A DNA stretch of 50,385 bases from the NCBI GenBank assembly GCA_015680685.1, contig MNCI01023415.1:128267-178651 (forward strand). The letters are read 5' to 3'. Position 1 is the stretch's first letter. The number at the start of each line of letters is the position of its first letter. The position numbers and the translations under genes were made by a program. Positions 22,870-33,617 of this stretch are shown one piece after another. This DNA is from Gnetum montanum. Its lineage: Eukaryota; Streptophyta; Gnetopsida; Gnetales; Gnetaceae. The notes beneath the pieces are model-generated. The model saw only the letters and a program-made list of their open reading frames with translations. It was not told where the DNA came from and ran no database searches.

Positions 22870-23865
22870 GGGATGTCAAAATATTGAAGAATTAAGAATG
22901 TGTAAGTGTGCTTGTGAGATCTTGCAGGTGCAAGAAAGGTGTACAAAGAGACCAAGATAAGAGCATGATTTAAAAACTAAGATATTAAAGCCCAACTAGA
23001 AATGCAAGGATTCAAAAGAAGTCACAAGGATGCAAGGCATCTAGAATTTCAAAGAAGATGTTCTATAGACTGCCAAAACATTCCATTTTGCTATAAGACA
23101 TCTCTACTATGAAGCTTTGATCTTATGCAAGATGTCTCCAAAAAATAGCAAACATCTCAAGTTAAGCCAAGATGTCTCATGCAAGACCTCTCAGTTAAGA
23201 TGTACCAATTCAAGTTGAGATGTCTCACTCAAGACCTCTTAATCAAATGAGATGTCCCATCTACAAGTTAAAGAAACCTAGTAAGATGTCTTAAGCTCGT
23301 GTAAGATGTCTCAACTAGTCATTTCTAGTTGTTGTATGAACTCCAATGGACATATTATGTTAACAAGGCTATAAAAGAACATGATACCTTTTCAAGAAAT
23401 ATAAGTACTATTCATGTGATTAAGCCATCATTGTATACATATTTTGAGAATTTTTCTTGTACTTCAATTCTCTATCATTTGAGTTATTTATTATTTTTGT
23501 TAAGTAAAAAGCAAGAAATCAAAATCTTAGTTCATTTTCTTCATTGATCTTTCTATCTTTGATCATAAGCCCTAAGGGGTTGGATATGCTTCTTGAAAAA
23601 AGGCATCTTGCTAGGACCTTGAGAGGTATGGTGTGTTTCTAAGAGAAAACACCCCTAGTGAAACTCAATACTTCTAAAGGTTGTGGTGTCCTTGAAACCA
23701 TATTTTGTTTTAAGAAAAAAAAGTCTAGAGATGTACAAGGATTCTATCCTCTGAGTGTGGATGTACCCAAGTTGGAAAACCACATACATCTATGTTACAA
23801 AAATTGGATCTCAGTGGTTGAAACTTATTCAATCGTCCTTATAGTTCTCAAACTTTAGCTACCCT
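22870..23865 (+). mobile_element. Probable solo LTR inserted in element B
   Basis: The B-to-A alignment is interrupted here by about 1 kb absent from A. The insert has promoter-like order on the plus strand: a cluster of AAGATGTCTC / GAGATGTCTC repeats (about 23095-23320), a TATA box TATAAAA at 23370-23376, then transcript-like sequence with short frames. No coding domain or partner LTR is present, as for a solo LTR left by recombination. Exact ends and a target duplication could not be fixed. The superfamily is unknown. Confidence 0.55.
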
Positions 23866-23879
23866 ATGATTTTCATCAA

Positions 23880-24500
23880 GTACATTGAGCACCATCAATA
23901 TTTTTTTTATGCTGAGTTAATGTCTAAGTCAAGATCGCATGTAGCAATGAGTGTACAAAGTTCAATTTGAATTGAAAGTTTAAGTAACTTTTTATATCCT
24001 AACTCATAAGGAAAGTAACCTATAGGAAGTTTTCAAGTTGAGCGATAAGCCTATAGGGCATTGTTGAGTTTTATGCGCTAATATTTATTATATCTACTAA
24101 TGATTCTTGTTAGAATTTTAACAATATCCCTATTAGTAACTTCAGCTTGACCATTGGCTTGGGGGTGATAGGGTGCTATGAGTTTATGCTTCACCCATAA
24201 GCATTGCATTAACTTTCTAAAGGTAGCACCTATGAAATGGGTGCCATTATCATAAATTAGTTCCCTAGGCATACCAGACTTCTTGACCACTTATTGTTGA
24301 AAGAATTGAGCTATAATGGAGAACGTATAGCCTATATACTTGCAACTTTAATCCATTTAGTACAATAGTCAACAATAACAGTAATGTAAGACTTCCCATT
24401 CGACATAGGGGTGATGAATCCCATGAAATTAATCCTCCAAAGCTCAAAGGACTCTAGTAACTAAATTCATTAATGATGTTCTTCCATCTTGGTTATCATC
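23880..24500 (-). pseudogene. Element B integrase core
   Basis: The minus-strand frame at 24290-24078 is open for 70 codons and reads LIYDNGTHFIGATFRKLMQC, then HPQANGQAEVTNR. The second catalytic Asp (DNGTHF) and the Glu of the DDE triad (QAEV) are intact here, unlike in C, where the Asp is Asn. Upstream, about 24490-24300, the first part of the core is decayed and frame-shifted. Integrase would join element DNA to the host chromosome. Confidence 0.75.
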
Positions 24501-24989
24501 CCTCCATTACATTAACATCACTAACATGAATGGATGAAATGGTAAGCATCTCTAAAGAGCATAGGTTAAAAGTATTTTACCATCAACATTTTAATGATCA
24601 TTCTCCTTCTAGTATAGTGGCCTTCACAAGGACCTTCATGAGCATCCTGAAAAATTCTAAGTTGATCTTTATACCAGATCATCTACACAAATTTTATAGA
24701 GGTTGCCCTCTATCTCTATACAATGCTTGACCTAGTGAAGAAACTATTATTTTCTCTTATAGTTCCATTCATAATAATTCTCTTGTATAAGTAGATTGGA
24801 GAGGAATTTATCATATTATTTTATGAGCCTAGGTATTGTAGTCTTAGCTACTTTGGCAAAGAAAACTCATCTAAGAATTAATCAAACAAAAATTTTTCAT
24901 CAATCTTGTTATCCCATCTTAACAAAGATAAATGATTAGTAACTACATTCTCTATCTTCTTTCTATCCACCATTACTAGATCAAATTCT
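24501..24989 (-). pseudogene. Element B zinc-binding integrase N-terminus and linker, decayed
   Basis: Position and weak matches to 4690-5150 of element A place the HHCC domain and the RNase H-integrase linker here. The frame is broken repeatedly and the ligand residues cannot all be traced. Confidence 0.5.
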
Positions 24990-26060
24990 TATGAAATCAC
25001 CAATCATCATATAACACAATGGCTCACTACTAGTTTATTCATGAGGAAGCAAATGTCACTATGATCAATGTGCACAAAAACAAAATATCCAAGAATATAG
25101 TATTTCAGTTTTTCAAGTGCATACACAACTACCATTAGTTCTTTTTCTATTATGATAGAGTTGATTTGTGTACTCATAATGCTTCTACTAGCACAATGGA
25201 TGTAATATAGACATTTATAATCATTCATCCATGTGAGTACCACTCTCAAGGCATAATTAAACGCATCTATCATGATGTGAAATGGCTCGAACTAATCTAG
25301 TACTCATAAGATCAATATTTCTACAAGCTTCTATTTCAAAAAGTTGGAATGCATGCTTGCATCCCTCAATCCATTCAAATGTTGCATCTTTCTTAATGAG
25401 TTTCACTAATAATTTGGCAATTTTGGAGAAATTTTCAATGAAGCATCTATAGTAACTAGTGTGCCCAAGGAATGATCTTACATCTTTGACTATTTAAGGT
25501 TGTTTGGTGATTTCTTAGATGAATCTTATCTTTTCAAAATCTACCTCATGCCTTTTTATGAGATCTAATTTCATAATGTAATGTCCTCCTAAATCATCAA
25601 GTGGCTCTTTTGCTAGTTGAGCTTAAGTTAGTTTCCACATATTATTTTAACACCTACTAATTATAATCTAGTGCTTGTTCAAAACTGACATCATAAGTGG
25701 AGAATTCATCCATAAAGACTTCCACACCACTACCAATTTGCTGCTAAAAATGTTGGGACAAGGCATTGAAAGGTTGTAGAAACATTACATAAGCTAAAAG
25801 GCATCTTTATATATGCAAAACTCCCCCAAGGACTTGTAAATGTTGTATTAGCTTGGTCCTCTAAAATGATTTGGATTTGATTATAACCACTATACTCATC
25901 TAGAAAATTGTAATATTTCTTCCTTGTAATAGTGTCTAATGCCTCTTGATCCACAAATGGCAAGAAAAAATGATATTTGAAAGTAGTCATGTTCAATAGT
26001 CTGGAATCTATGCAAAGTCTCTATTTTCTTACTTTCTTTTGTATAATAATAAGTGGACTC
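24990..26060 (-). pseudogene. Element B reverse transcriptase and RNase H
   Basis: RNase H: the frame at 25273-25007 holds IEKELMVVVYALEKLKYYIL and HIDHSDICFLMNKL, with the acidic residues of KEL and IDHS kept. RT: the frame at 25996-25730 holds LDEYSGYNQIQI. The catalytic YxDD-type motif near 25710 reads FMDEFS, so the second Asp is Glu. Stops and frameshifts separate the blocks. These domains copy element RNA into DNA and remove the RNA strand. Confidence 0.78.
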
Positions 26061-26594
26061 ATCCACTCGCTTCTACTACAAGGTTGATGAATCTAGCCTT
26101 AAGGAGTTTTTCTACCTCCTTTATAATAAATTTTTTTAATTTTATATTCACTCTCTTTTGTCACTATTTTTTGGATTTAAGGGTAGAATCTATGTAGATT
26201 CAATGTTGGCATATGCATGGATTTATCCTTATTATATCATCATATGACCAATCAAAAACTGTTGGCCATTTGTTGACTACTTTCAGCAGCTCCTCCTTTT
26301 GATCCTTAATGAGTTTTGCATTAATGATTACTAGTTTTCCAATATTTAGAAACACATATTCTAAAGGTTCTAATAATGTTTTAAGTTATAAGGGCTCTAG
26401 TTTAGAGGTTTCTAGAATTTCAACTCTTTACAATCTACTTCGATTTTTCTTCTATTCTCTAAGTCTTAGAGTTGGTTCTTAATTTGCTTCATTGTATTTA
26501 GTTGATTAACATAAGCACTTGTGAGGATCTTAGTTGATTTCATACATATTGTAGAAGTGGAGTTGTTCTCTATGATCAATCACTAGGTGTCTTC
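26061..26594 (-). pseudogene. Element B protease-RT linker, decayed
   Basis: Collinear with the protease-RT linker of A and C. No motif survives. Confidence 0.45.
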
Positions 26595-27120
26595 TTATTT
26601 TGTAGTTGTTGCGTATAAGAAACTTTGAACACTTGTGGATTCAACATACTTTTTACATGTGTGAATGTTTATGCTTTTGATTATCCATATCTTTTGTATG
26701 CAATTGCACCCTGTAGTACTATACACAATGCATAAAGCTCTCTTCTTGTCTATTTTTCCAAATTCATTTTCCTTGAAAATTTTCAAGGAGATGTCATTGT
26801 TTCCTAACTTGGCATCAATGGTACTTAGCCAAGCTCTCTTCATAATGATAAAGAAGCCTATCCTAATATTTATGTACATGGATTACCAAGAAATTTTCCA
26901 TATATGATCACCCACTAATGGTAGTCACAATATCCTCTACCAATCCCAACAAAACAATAATGGATCGGTCTACAAGCTTTAACATGATATTACACTTCTT
27001 AAGTGAAGGAAGTCTTTATGTTTTGCATAACCCTTGGGAAATTAAATTCACACCAAAACCTAAGTCTAATAGAGGTTTACATCGATCATTTCCTACAATC
27101 TACAAATAGATGAGGGGATT
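26595..27120 (-). pseudogene. Element B protease
   Basis: The frame near 27110-26918 corresponds to the C protease. The catalytic DSG has become DLG (LLDLGFGVNLIS). The following segment at 26879-26595 matches the conserved STIDAKLGNNDISLKIFKEN stretch shared by A and C. The enzyme would cleave the polyprotein and is inactive. Confidence 0.72.
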
Positions 27121-27818
27121 TCCAAGATTAGTTCTTTTCCTAAGAAGATGTCTTACCTTTATCTAGTCTATTACAGATAAGTCAACATGATAGTTTGAAC
27201 ATTTTGAAAATTTTGATTTAAAGGTGGCTCAATAGATATTCTTGGGATAGTTTGAGAGGATTCCACAATTGCAAATGCTTGTGATTATTTGGGTGAACTA
27301 TGAGGTGGAAAAAATAATCTCTTCCAAGGTTTATTCTTGGAACCACTCAAATTATCATTCACTTGCAAATTCCAAAATCTTGTGGCATTCCATTACTAAA
27401 GTTACGAAGGGATTTCACCTTGCATAGGTGGTGCATATGGTAAAGGAGTGGAGAAATGGAATGCATGGTACTGAGAGTTATAAAGAGTATATGTGGAGGG
27501 CGATTTAGCTTATGGAGTGGTAGGTTTATGATACTCAAGAGAATAGCAATGATGGAAAGATGCATGGATAGTAGAGACACTTGGAAATAGTAGTTGTGGG
27601 ATGTAATAACTATAAGGATCTAGCTACCAATAAGGGTACCATTGCCTTGGTGGTGGCATCCCCCCATGACTATAGGTTATGTCATTATTAATAATAATCT
27701 AAAGGGAGGGATGGCATTCCACTTGCATTGTACTATTGTTGGTGAAACTTTGCCTATATTTTCCTTGAAAATAAGGCAACCTCGTGGGTGTTTGCTTTAT
27801 GGTGAGTTTTGGGTTTAA
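27121..27818 (-). pseudogene. Element B gag-protease linker, up to the C insertion
   Basis: This is a Pro/Tyr/Gln-rich linker collinear with 7420-8030 of element A. It is cut at 27818 by the target site of C and resumes at 37927. Confidence 0.65.
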
Positions 27819-27823
27819 GGCAT
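27819..27823. repeat. Target site duplication GGCAT, left copy
   Basis: GGCAT lies directly before the TG start of the C left LTR. The identical GGCAT lies directly after the right LTR (37922-37926). Confidence 0.9.
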
Positions 27824-28677
27824 TGATGAATCGTATTTTTCATATGCTCCAATATCTAAGTGGCTGCAATATTGGGTACATAATATTGTGGCCCAAGATG
27901 TGATATCATGCATGCGATATCGCTGGGTTACTCCTGAGTCTATAAATACAGCCCCTAGGCACATGGTTCGGGGAGTTTTTGGCAGTCAAGTAGCAAAACT
28001 CTTGTAGTTTGTTCATTTGAGAGTTAGAATATTTTCCAAGTGTTGTAGCAGGAGGTTTAAGTGTGATCGCATCTTTATTCAAAAATTGTTGTACCTAAAC
28101 ACACCATTGTGATTGGTAATAAAGACAAGTTCTTGGATTCATCCTTGCAGCACTTGAGACTTTCTTTCTCATGCATTTATATATTGTGATTTCATGCAGT
28201 TTACATTAATGTTATTCATGTAGCAATTAATTTTGATTAATTATGCAACTCATTAAAATACACAAGCACGACCCCTTCGAACATATGTGTGACACTTGGT
28301 AGCTCAAAAATGATTAGTGTTTGACAATCCAACGGTGTTTACACAAAGTTCAGGATGTGTCTGGGAAGTGGAAATGATTACTTGTATTAGGCTAGAATAA
28401 ATCATAGCTCACTTAACACTTAATTACTCTCACTTTCATTCTTTTTCTAGGTGAGTAAATTGATAAAACACAAAATAATAAAAATATTATGCCTCAATCT
28501 CACTTAACCATATAATTGCATTTCACAAGTGGGGTTGGGAAGAAAACAAATGGACAACATGCATGCACTGTTTAGCTCTAGCGTACTTGGTAATTAAAGT
28601 CTGTAGAATTTGACCAGATTACATGTGAACACATGTGATTCATATGGTTGGACATAGGGATACCTCGCCAATCATCA
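27824..28677 (+). repeat. Element C 5' LTR
   Basis: 854 bp, starting TGATGAATCG and ending ATCATCA. U3 is short (about 117 bp) and holds ATATC/GATATC palindromes, followed by a TATA box at 27941-27948. Confidence 0.93.
27941..27948 (+). promoter_or_regulatory. TATA box of element C 5' LTR
   Basis: TATAAATA, repeated at the same place in the 3' LTR (37199-37206) and in D (50157-50164, minus). It would drive the genomic RNA. Confidence 0.75.
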
Positions 28678-28678
28678 T

Positions 28679-28696
28679 TGGCACCATTGCTGGGAA
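28679..28696 (+). other. Primer-binding site of element C (tRNA-Asp)
   Basis: TGGCACCATTGCTGGGAA begins one base after the LTR. It differs from the tRNA-Asp complement only by G-to-A and C-to-T changes, mostly at CpG sites. Confidence 0.85.
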
Positions 28697-28841
28697 CTTT
28701 AGTTGTATGTGCACTATCTAAACTAAGTGAAACTTAGTAACCTCATTGTTAGAACCCTAAGAGTCAAATCCTACAAAAAAATTATTATTAAAATTAAATT
28801 AAACCTTAACTGCACACTACATATAAGATCATTAGCATAAA

Positions 28842-30510
28842 ATGTCTTCTTCTCACAGGAGCCTATCTCCACCTAGGGCAGACCAGGTGCCTCAACAATA
28901 CCGGGTGGTATATGCTCATCCCAATGAGTATGTACCAAACTTCACCTTCATCTTACATCAAGATGAAATGTTGCAGTGGTACAACATGGAAGGTAAAATT
29001 GTGTTGCCACTTGATCAATCTATTCTAGCAATGCTCTAGCTAATGCTCGCATGACACAAGCTTCAACATCTTCATGGAGAGTACGAGATGCGAGATCTTG
29101 ACTCAAGGGATTATCATCCCACTAAAGCACAAAGGTTAAGGGATCATTAGCTGAAGCACCAGCACAAGCTTATGAAGGGAAAGGGCTCAAACACCTTTCC
29201 ACCTCTGCTTGGCCCATTGGATGGAGGCGAACACTTCTCTACAGGCTTTTCCTTTGGTGATACTCCTCTCTTTGACTTTGTTCAAAGGGCTCCCAACCAG
29301 AACATGTAATCTACAATTCATAATCTAGGTTCTAGTCAAAACGAATCCAATGACAAAAATGGATCTAGAGGGGCAAGTCATGATAAAGGGAAAAAAGGAG
29401 GTCACGATCGTGATCGTGGTCGCTATCATCAAAGGAAGGGTGATAAAAGTTGGCACAATGCAAGTTCTCCTTCCTCTTCCCCTTCATCATCATCTTCTTC
29501 TTCTTCATCTAGTTCAGATCATGGCTGCAAAGGGCATAACCATGATAGAGGTAAGAAATAGGATCAAAACAATAGAAGGGACCGTTGGGACAATCATGAC
29601 TAGAGGCATGGGCAATCTAGAGAGACCCACCACCATGAAGGAAGGGTTAGTAGAAAATATCATAGGCACCATCACCATGGCCTCGATGAACCTCTACTTG
29701 CGACTTAGAGCATGTTAAACATTGCAAAGGTCATGAGGATTCTAACAAGGCACGTAAAGGATAATAAAATAAAGAGGCTGCACATGAACAATGTCCCTCG
29801 ATTTGAGGGAGGCTACGATGCTAATTTGAAAAATCATCTTCAGGCCTTTCAGAATACATGTGCCTTGCAAAATATTGAGAATGATTGGAAAAAGTTGAAG
29901 TTGTTTCCAAGGACACTCATTAAGGAAGTAGAAAATTGGTACTATTCCTCAGAGCCAGAATCAATCAGGTAGTGGAGTATGATGTTAGAGTTGTTTAATG
30001 AAAAATATCAAACGTACTCCTAAGTATCCAATTTGAGGACACAAATCCAAGGGTAGAAATAAGGAAACCATGAGCCCTTGGATGTTGCTATTGACCAATA
30101 TTACTCTCCATTACATAGGTGTGCCAGCCATGGATACTCTCAACTTGATCAACTTCGTCATATCATAGACAGGTTGTAGTTTGAAATAAGGAAAACCCTT
30201 GGTGTCTATGCCCAAGGGAGATTGATAGAGTTAAGCACATGTCAGATCCAAAAGTTAATTGAGCAAGTAGCCTGGGAGGAGGGAAAATTTAGAAAGTGAG
30301 AAAGTGCAAAGGAATACAACAAAGATCCTTCTATCCACAAAAGGAGGGTTTGATTTTGTGACAGTGAGGATGAGTTAACCAGAGATGAGGTGGCTAATCA
30401 GAAAACCTTGTCACTCTAGAAATTACAATCTAAAATCATGGCTAATGTTGACTAATTATAGGACTCCATAGACAATAGGTTTTGAGTTGTCTTAAAAATT
30501 ACTAAAGAGT
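28842..30510 (+). pseudogene. Element C gag
   Basis: The ATG at 28842 opens a 65-codon frame (SSSHRSLSPPRADQVPQQYR) ended by a stop; the same frame continues as RDLDSRDYHP and GDTPLFDF, then a Ser-rich and His/Asp/Arg-rich low-complexity part (about 29330-29640). After frame breaks a capsid-like domain at 29712-29972 reads NNVPRFEGGYDANLKNHLQA and EVENWYYSSEPESIR, continuing past a stop with SMMLELFNEKYQ. This is the retrotransposon gag family pattern. A coiled, charged region lies toward 30510. Gag forms the particle; the reading frame is too broken to work. Confidence 0.82.
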
Positions 30511-31358
30511 CCAAGTAGTAAAGTGGTGAGTGTGAGCACCGAAGGCATAAGGAAGCTAAATGCGCTATATCCAAGGGTAAGGATAAGATGGCTATGAAAG
30601 AGACAATTTTGGATAGCAACTCAGATGATGATGGCAGGTGTGACGTCTACTAGTATAAACATCCCAAGGGATGTTGTCCAATTATGTCACACTTGCAGGA
30701 ATCTTGGGTGTATTCCTTACATTCATGACTTGCACAATGGCAGACACCCAAAAGATTTCCTTATCCACAAGGCAATTCTTAATAGTTCCACCAACCACAA
30801 TAGTACTATCCAAGTGGAACTCCACCGCAACCTTATGAATTGTACCAGCAGTGGCAACACCCACAATCGTGAATGCTAGCACCTCTAAGATAGTAGTACC
30901 CTTATAGGCAACTAGATCCGTATGGTTACTATGTTCAATAACCTTCATCTCCATGAGACTCCTCTAGTCATGTTGCAACCTACCAACCTCACCACTACCC
31001 TCCTAAAGCGTACCAACCATCCTATCCAAGGAGGGATGCCACCTACTATTCTCATGCTCCTCCTATTCTTGCACCAACTCCTCCATATCCCACATAGCTA
31101 CCACCTACTCCATCTATGTAGGGTGAATTACATGTCCAACCACAACAAAGAAATGCTACAAGGGTAGTTAATCTACAATCAGTTAACCCACCAAGCAAGT
31201 CAGAATCATGAATGAAGAAAAGACTCTTCTTCTGACCTCGTAGTCCACCAAAGCCCTTAGAGACATAAACAATTGGTAACCCTACTCCTCCACCTTTCTC
31301 TGTCTCACCTTTATCCAAGTCCCCTTCAACCCAAAATCCTTCTTGAATCCATACTATA
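30511..31358 (+). pseudogene. Element C gag C-terminus and Pro-rich linker
   Basis: A short Cys/His cluster (CDVY and KHPKGCCP, about 30637-30680) is probably a worn zinc knuckle. It is followed by a Tyr/Pro/Gln-rich linker with stops. The frame at 30625-30879 that looks open is out of phase with this and is rejected. Confidence 0.6.
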
Positions 31359-31860
31359 ATGTTGACCCATGTTGTATCTAATTGGATCCAAGCTAGTAAC
31401 CTACCCACGAAGTTAGCTAATCCTGGGAGTCCCCTTGTATATTTGCAAATTGCTAGGAATGATCCTTGTAAAGCTCTTATTGACTCTGGTTCTAGCATTA
31501 ATCTGATCTCACATAATATGTACACAATGTGGAATCTTCCTCCCTTGAAGAAGAGCAACATCCAAGTGGAACTAATGGCCCAGTCCATCACTGTTCCATT
31601 ACGATTGGTAGAGGACATTGTAACCACTGTTTATAGGTGGTCATATCCTACCGACTTCCTAATAATCAAGGTGGAGAACTGTAAAGGGGACTTCCCAATT
31701 ATTATGAAAATGATGTGGTTAAGCACCATTAATGCCAAAATGGGCATTAGAGATCTTTTCTTAGAAATATCCAAAGAAAATAAATTTGGAAAGATCGAGA
31801 AGAAGAGAGTTCCATGTATCACATATAGTGATTCAGGGTGCCATTGTGTATAGAATCTAC
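31359..31860 (+). pseudogene. Element C aspartic protease
   Basis: An open stretch of 164 codons. The active-site motif ALIDSGSSINLIS is intact at about residues 45-57. A later conserved segment reads MWLSTINAKMGIRDLFLEIS. Protease releases gag and pol domains from the polyprotein. It is the least damaged domain of this element, with a catalytic DSG where A has DSS and B has DLG. The stop at its end (31851-31853) stands in a frame that goes on into the RT linker. Confidence 0.82.
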
Positions 31861-32389
31861 GGTCAGTAAAGCAAACATCTATCTCTAGATGCAAGCAGTG
31901 TGCACTAGAAGCTGAAATCCAAAGATGTTTGTACACAGCAACCATAAAACAAGAAGGCACCCAGTGGCTAATAGTTGCTTCTAACAGTAGTACATTGTGC
32001 ATGGAACCTACTGAGGGCCTAATGTATGAATATGTTGCAAGTATGGATGAACTCGAGCAAGTTCATCAGCAACTCTTCAAGGGAGTAAATGATGATATCA
32101 ATTGGGGAGAGTTGGAGATTTCTGATAGTTTCAAACAAGAACCCCTTGAATTAAAGACATTATTGACTAGAATGGAGTATGTGTTCTTAAAAAATGGAAG
32201 GCTAGTCATTATTAATGCTAAGCTTGCTACAAAACAAAAGAAGATGTTAATGAAGGTTGTGAAAAAATGGTTAGCATCCTTTGCCTGGTCATATTCCAAG
32301 CTCACTAGAATAGATCCAAGAATATGCCAGCACTGAATATACACTAACCCCACCGTTAATTCGAAACGATAGTTGTAGTAGCGTTTGAA
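31861..32389 (+). pseudogene. Element C protease-RT linker
   Basis: The frame at 31929-32336 is open for 135 codons and includes EQVHQQLFKGVNDDINWGEL and a helical, charged segment. It connects protease to RT as in Athila-type pol. No catalytic motif is expected here. Confidence 0.65.
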
Positions 32390-33229
32390 TCCTAAATTAA
32401 AGAAGATCATCAAAAAGGATATTGAACAACTCCTCAAGGCAAGATTCATCTACCTTGTTGCAAATAGTGAGTGAGTTAGTCCACTCGTGATCCTACCCAA
32501 AAAAGGAGGCAAATGGTGGGTGTGCATTGACTTTTGGTTGCTCAATATGGAAACTTTCAAAGATCATTTTCCTTTGCTTTTTGTTGACCAAGTGCTGGAC
32601 ACCATTTCTAGGCACAGCTATTATAGCTTTCTGGATGGTTATAGTGGCTATAACCAAATTCAGATTGCACCAGAGGACCAGGCAAAGACAATTTTCACAA
32701 GTCCTTAGGGGACTTTTGCTTACCATTAGATGCCCTTAGATCTATGTAATGCCCCAGCCCCATTCCAACAATTAGTCCTCAGCATTTTCCAACAACAAAT
32801 TGGTAGTGGGGTAGAAGTCTTCATGGATGACTTTTCTACCTATGGAGCTATGTTTGAGCAAGCCCTGGACCATCTTGAGCAAGTGTTGAGGAGATGTGTT
32901 AAAAAAAACCTCCAGCTTAATTAGCAAAGGAGCCATCTTATGGTCCAAGATGGCATAGTCTTGGGGCACCATATCTCAAAAGCAGAAATCAAGGTGAACC
33001 CTAAAAAGATAAAGATCATCCAAGGAATAACTCATCAACCAAAAATAGTTAAAGAAGTGTAGTCATTCCTTGGTCATACTGGCTACTACCATCGCTTTAG
33101 CGAGAATTTTTCCAAAATCCCTAACCTGTTGGTTGAATTAACAAAGAAAGATACATCATTTTTCTGGACCCCTATATGTGAAATAGCATTTCAACAACTA
33201 AAGTAGAAGCTTGTTGAAACCCTAATTCT
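32390..33229 (+). pseudogene. Element C reverse transcriptase
   Basis: The RT blocks are in order: LVILPKKGGKWWVCIDFWLL (fingers), HSYYSFLDGYSGYNQIQIAP with the first catalytic Asp (about 32610-32670), CNAPAPFQQL, then VEVFMDDFSTYG with the catalytic Asp pair (about 32815-32850), LGHHISKAEIKVNPKKI, and SFLGHTGYYHRF (thumb). Stops at 32707, near 32728 and 32923 and at EV*SFLGH stand where Trp or Gln is expected in this family. All three catalytic Asp residues remain. Confidence 0.85.
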
Positions 33230-33617
33230 ACAAGCACCTAATTGGTCTAGGTCATTTCATGTGATGACTGATGCATCAAATTATGCTTTGGGGGCAATGC
33301 TTATGTAGCTAGATGATCAAAAACGTCCATATTACATTCATTGTGCAAGCTAAAGTATCGCAAGTGCACAGGTGAACTACACCACCACAGAAAAGGAGTT
33401 GATGATAGTGGTATTCACATTAGAGAAGTTCAAGCACTATGTTCTTGGCTATAAAGTGTTTGTGCACACAAATCATAGTGCCATCCAATTTCTAATGAAT
33501 AAACCAATGGTGAGCCCCTATGTCATACGATGGCTCATGATTTTGCAAGAGTTCAATCTCACGATGGTAGATCAAAAAGGTGTGGAAAATGTGATCGCTA
33601 ACCACCTGTCATGACTA
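33230..33617 (+). pseudogene. Element C RNase H
   Basis: DASNYALGAML (first Asp) is followed by TTEKELMIVVFTLEKFKHYV (catalytic Glu) and HTNHSAIQFLMNKP, where the third acidic residue is Asn instead of Asp (B keeps Asp in the matching HIDHS). The end, QEFNLTMVDQKGVENVIANH, matches the Athila-type RNase H C-terminus. It would remove the RNA strand during reverse transcription. Confidence 0.8.

Noticed and set aside
31052-31627. 191-codon minus-strand ORF
   Set aside because: Antisense to the protease region of element C, whose sense frame has the DSG motif and homologues in A and B.
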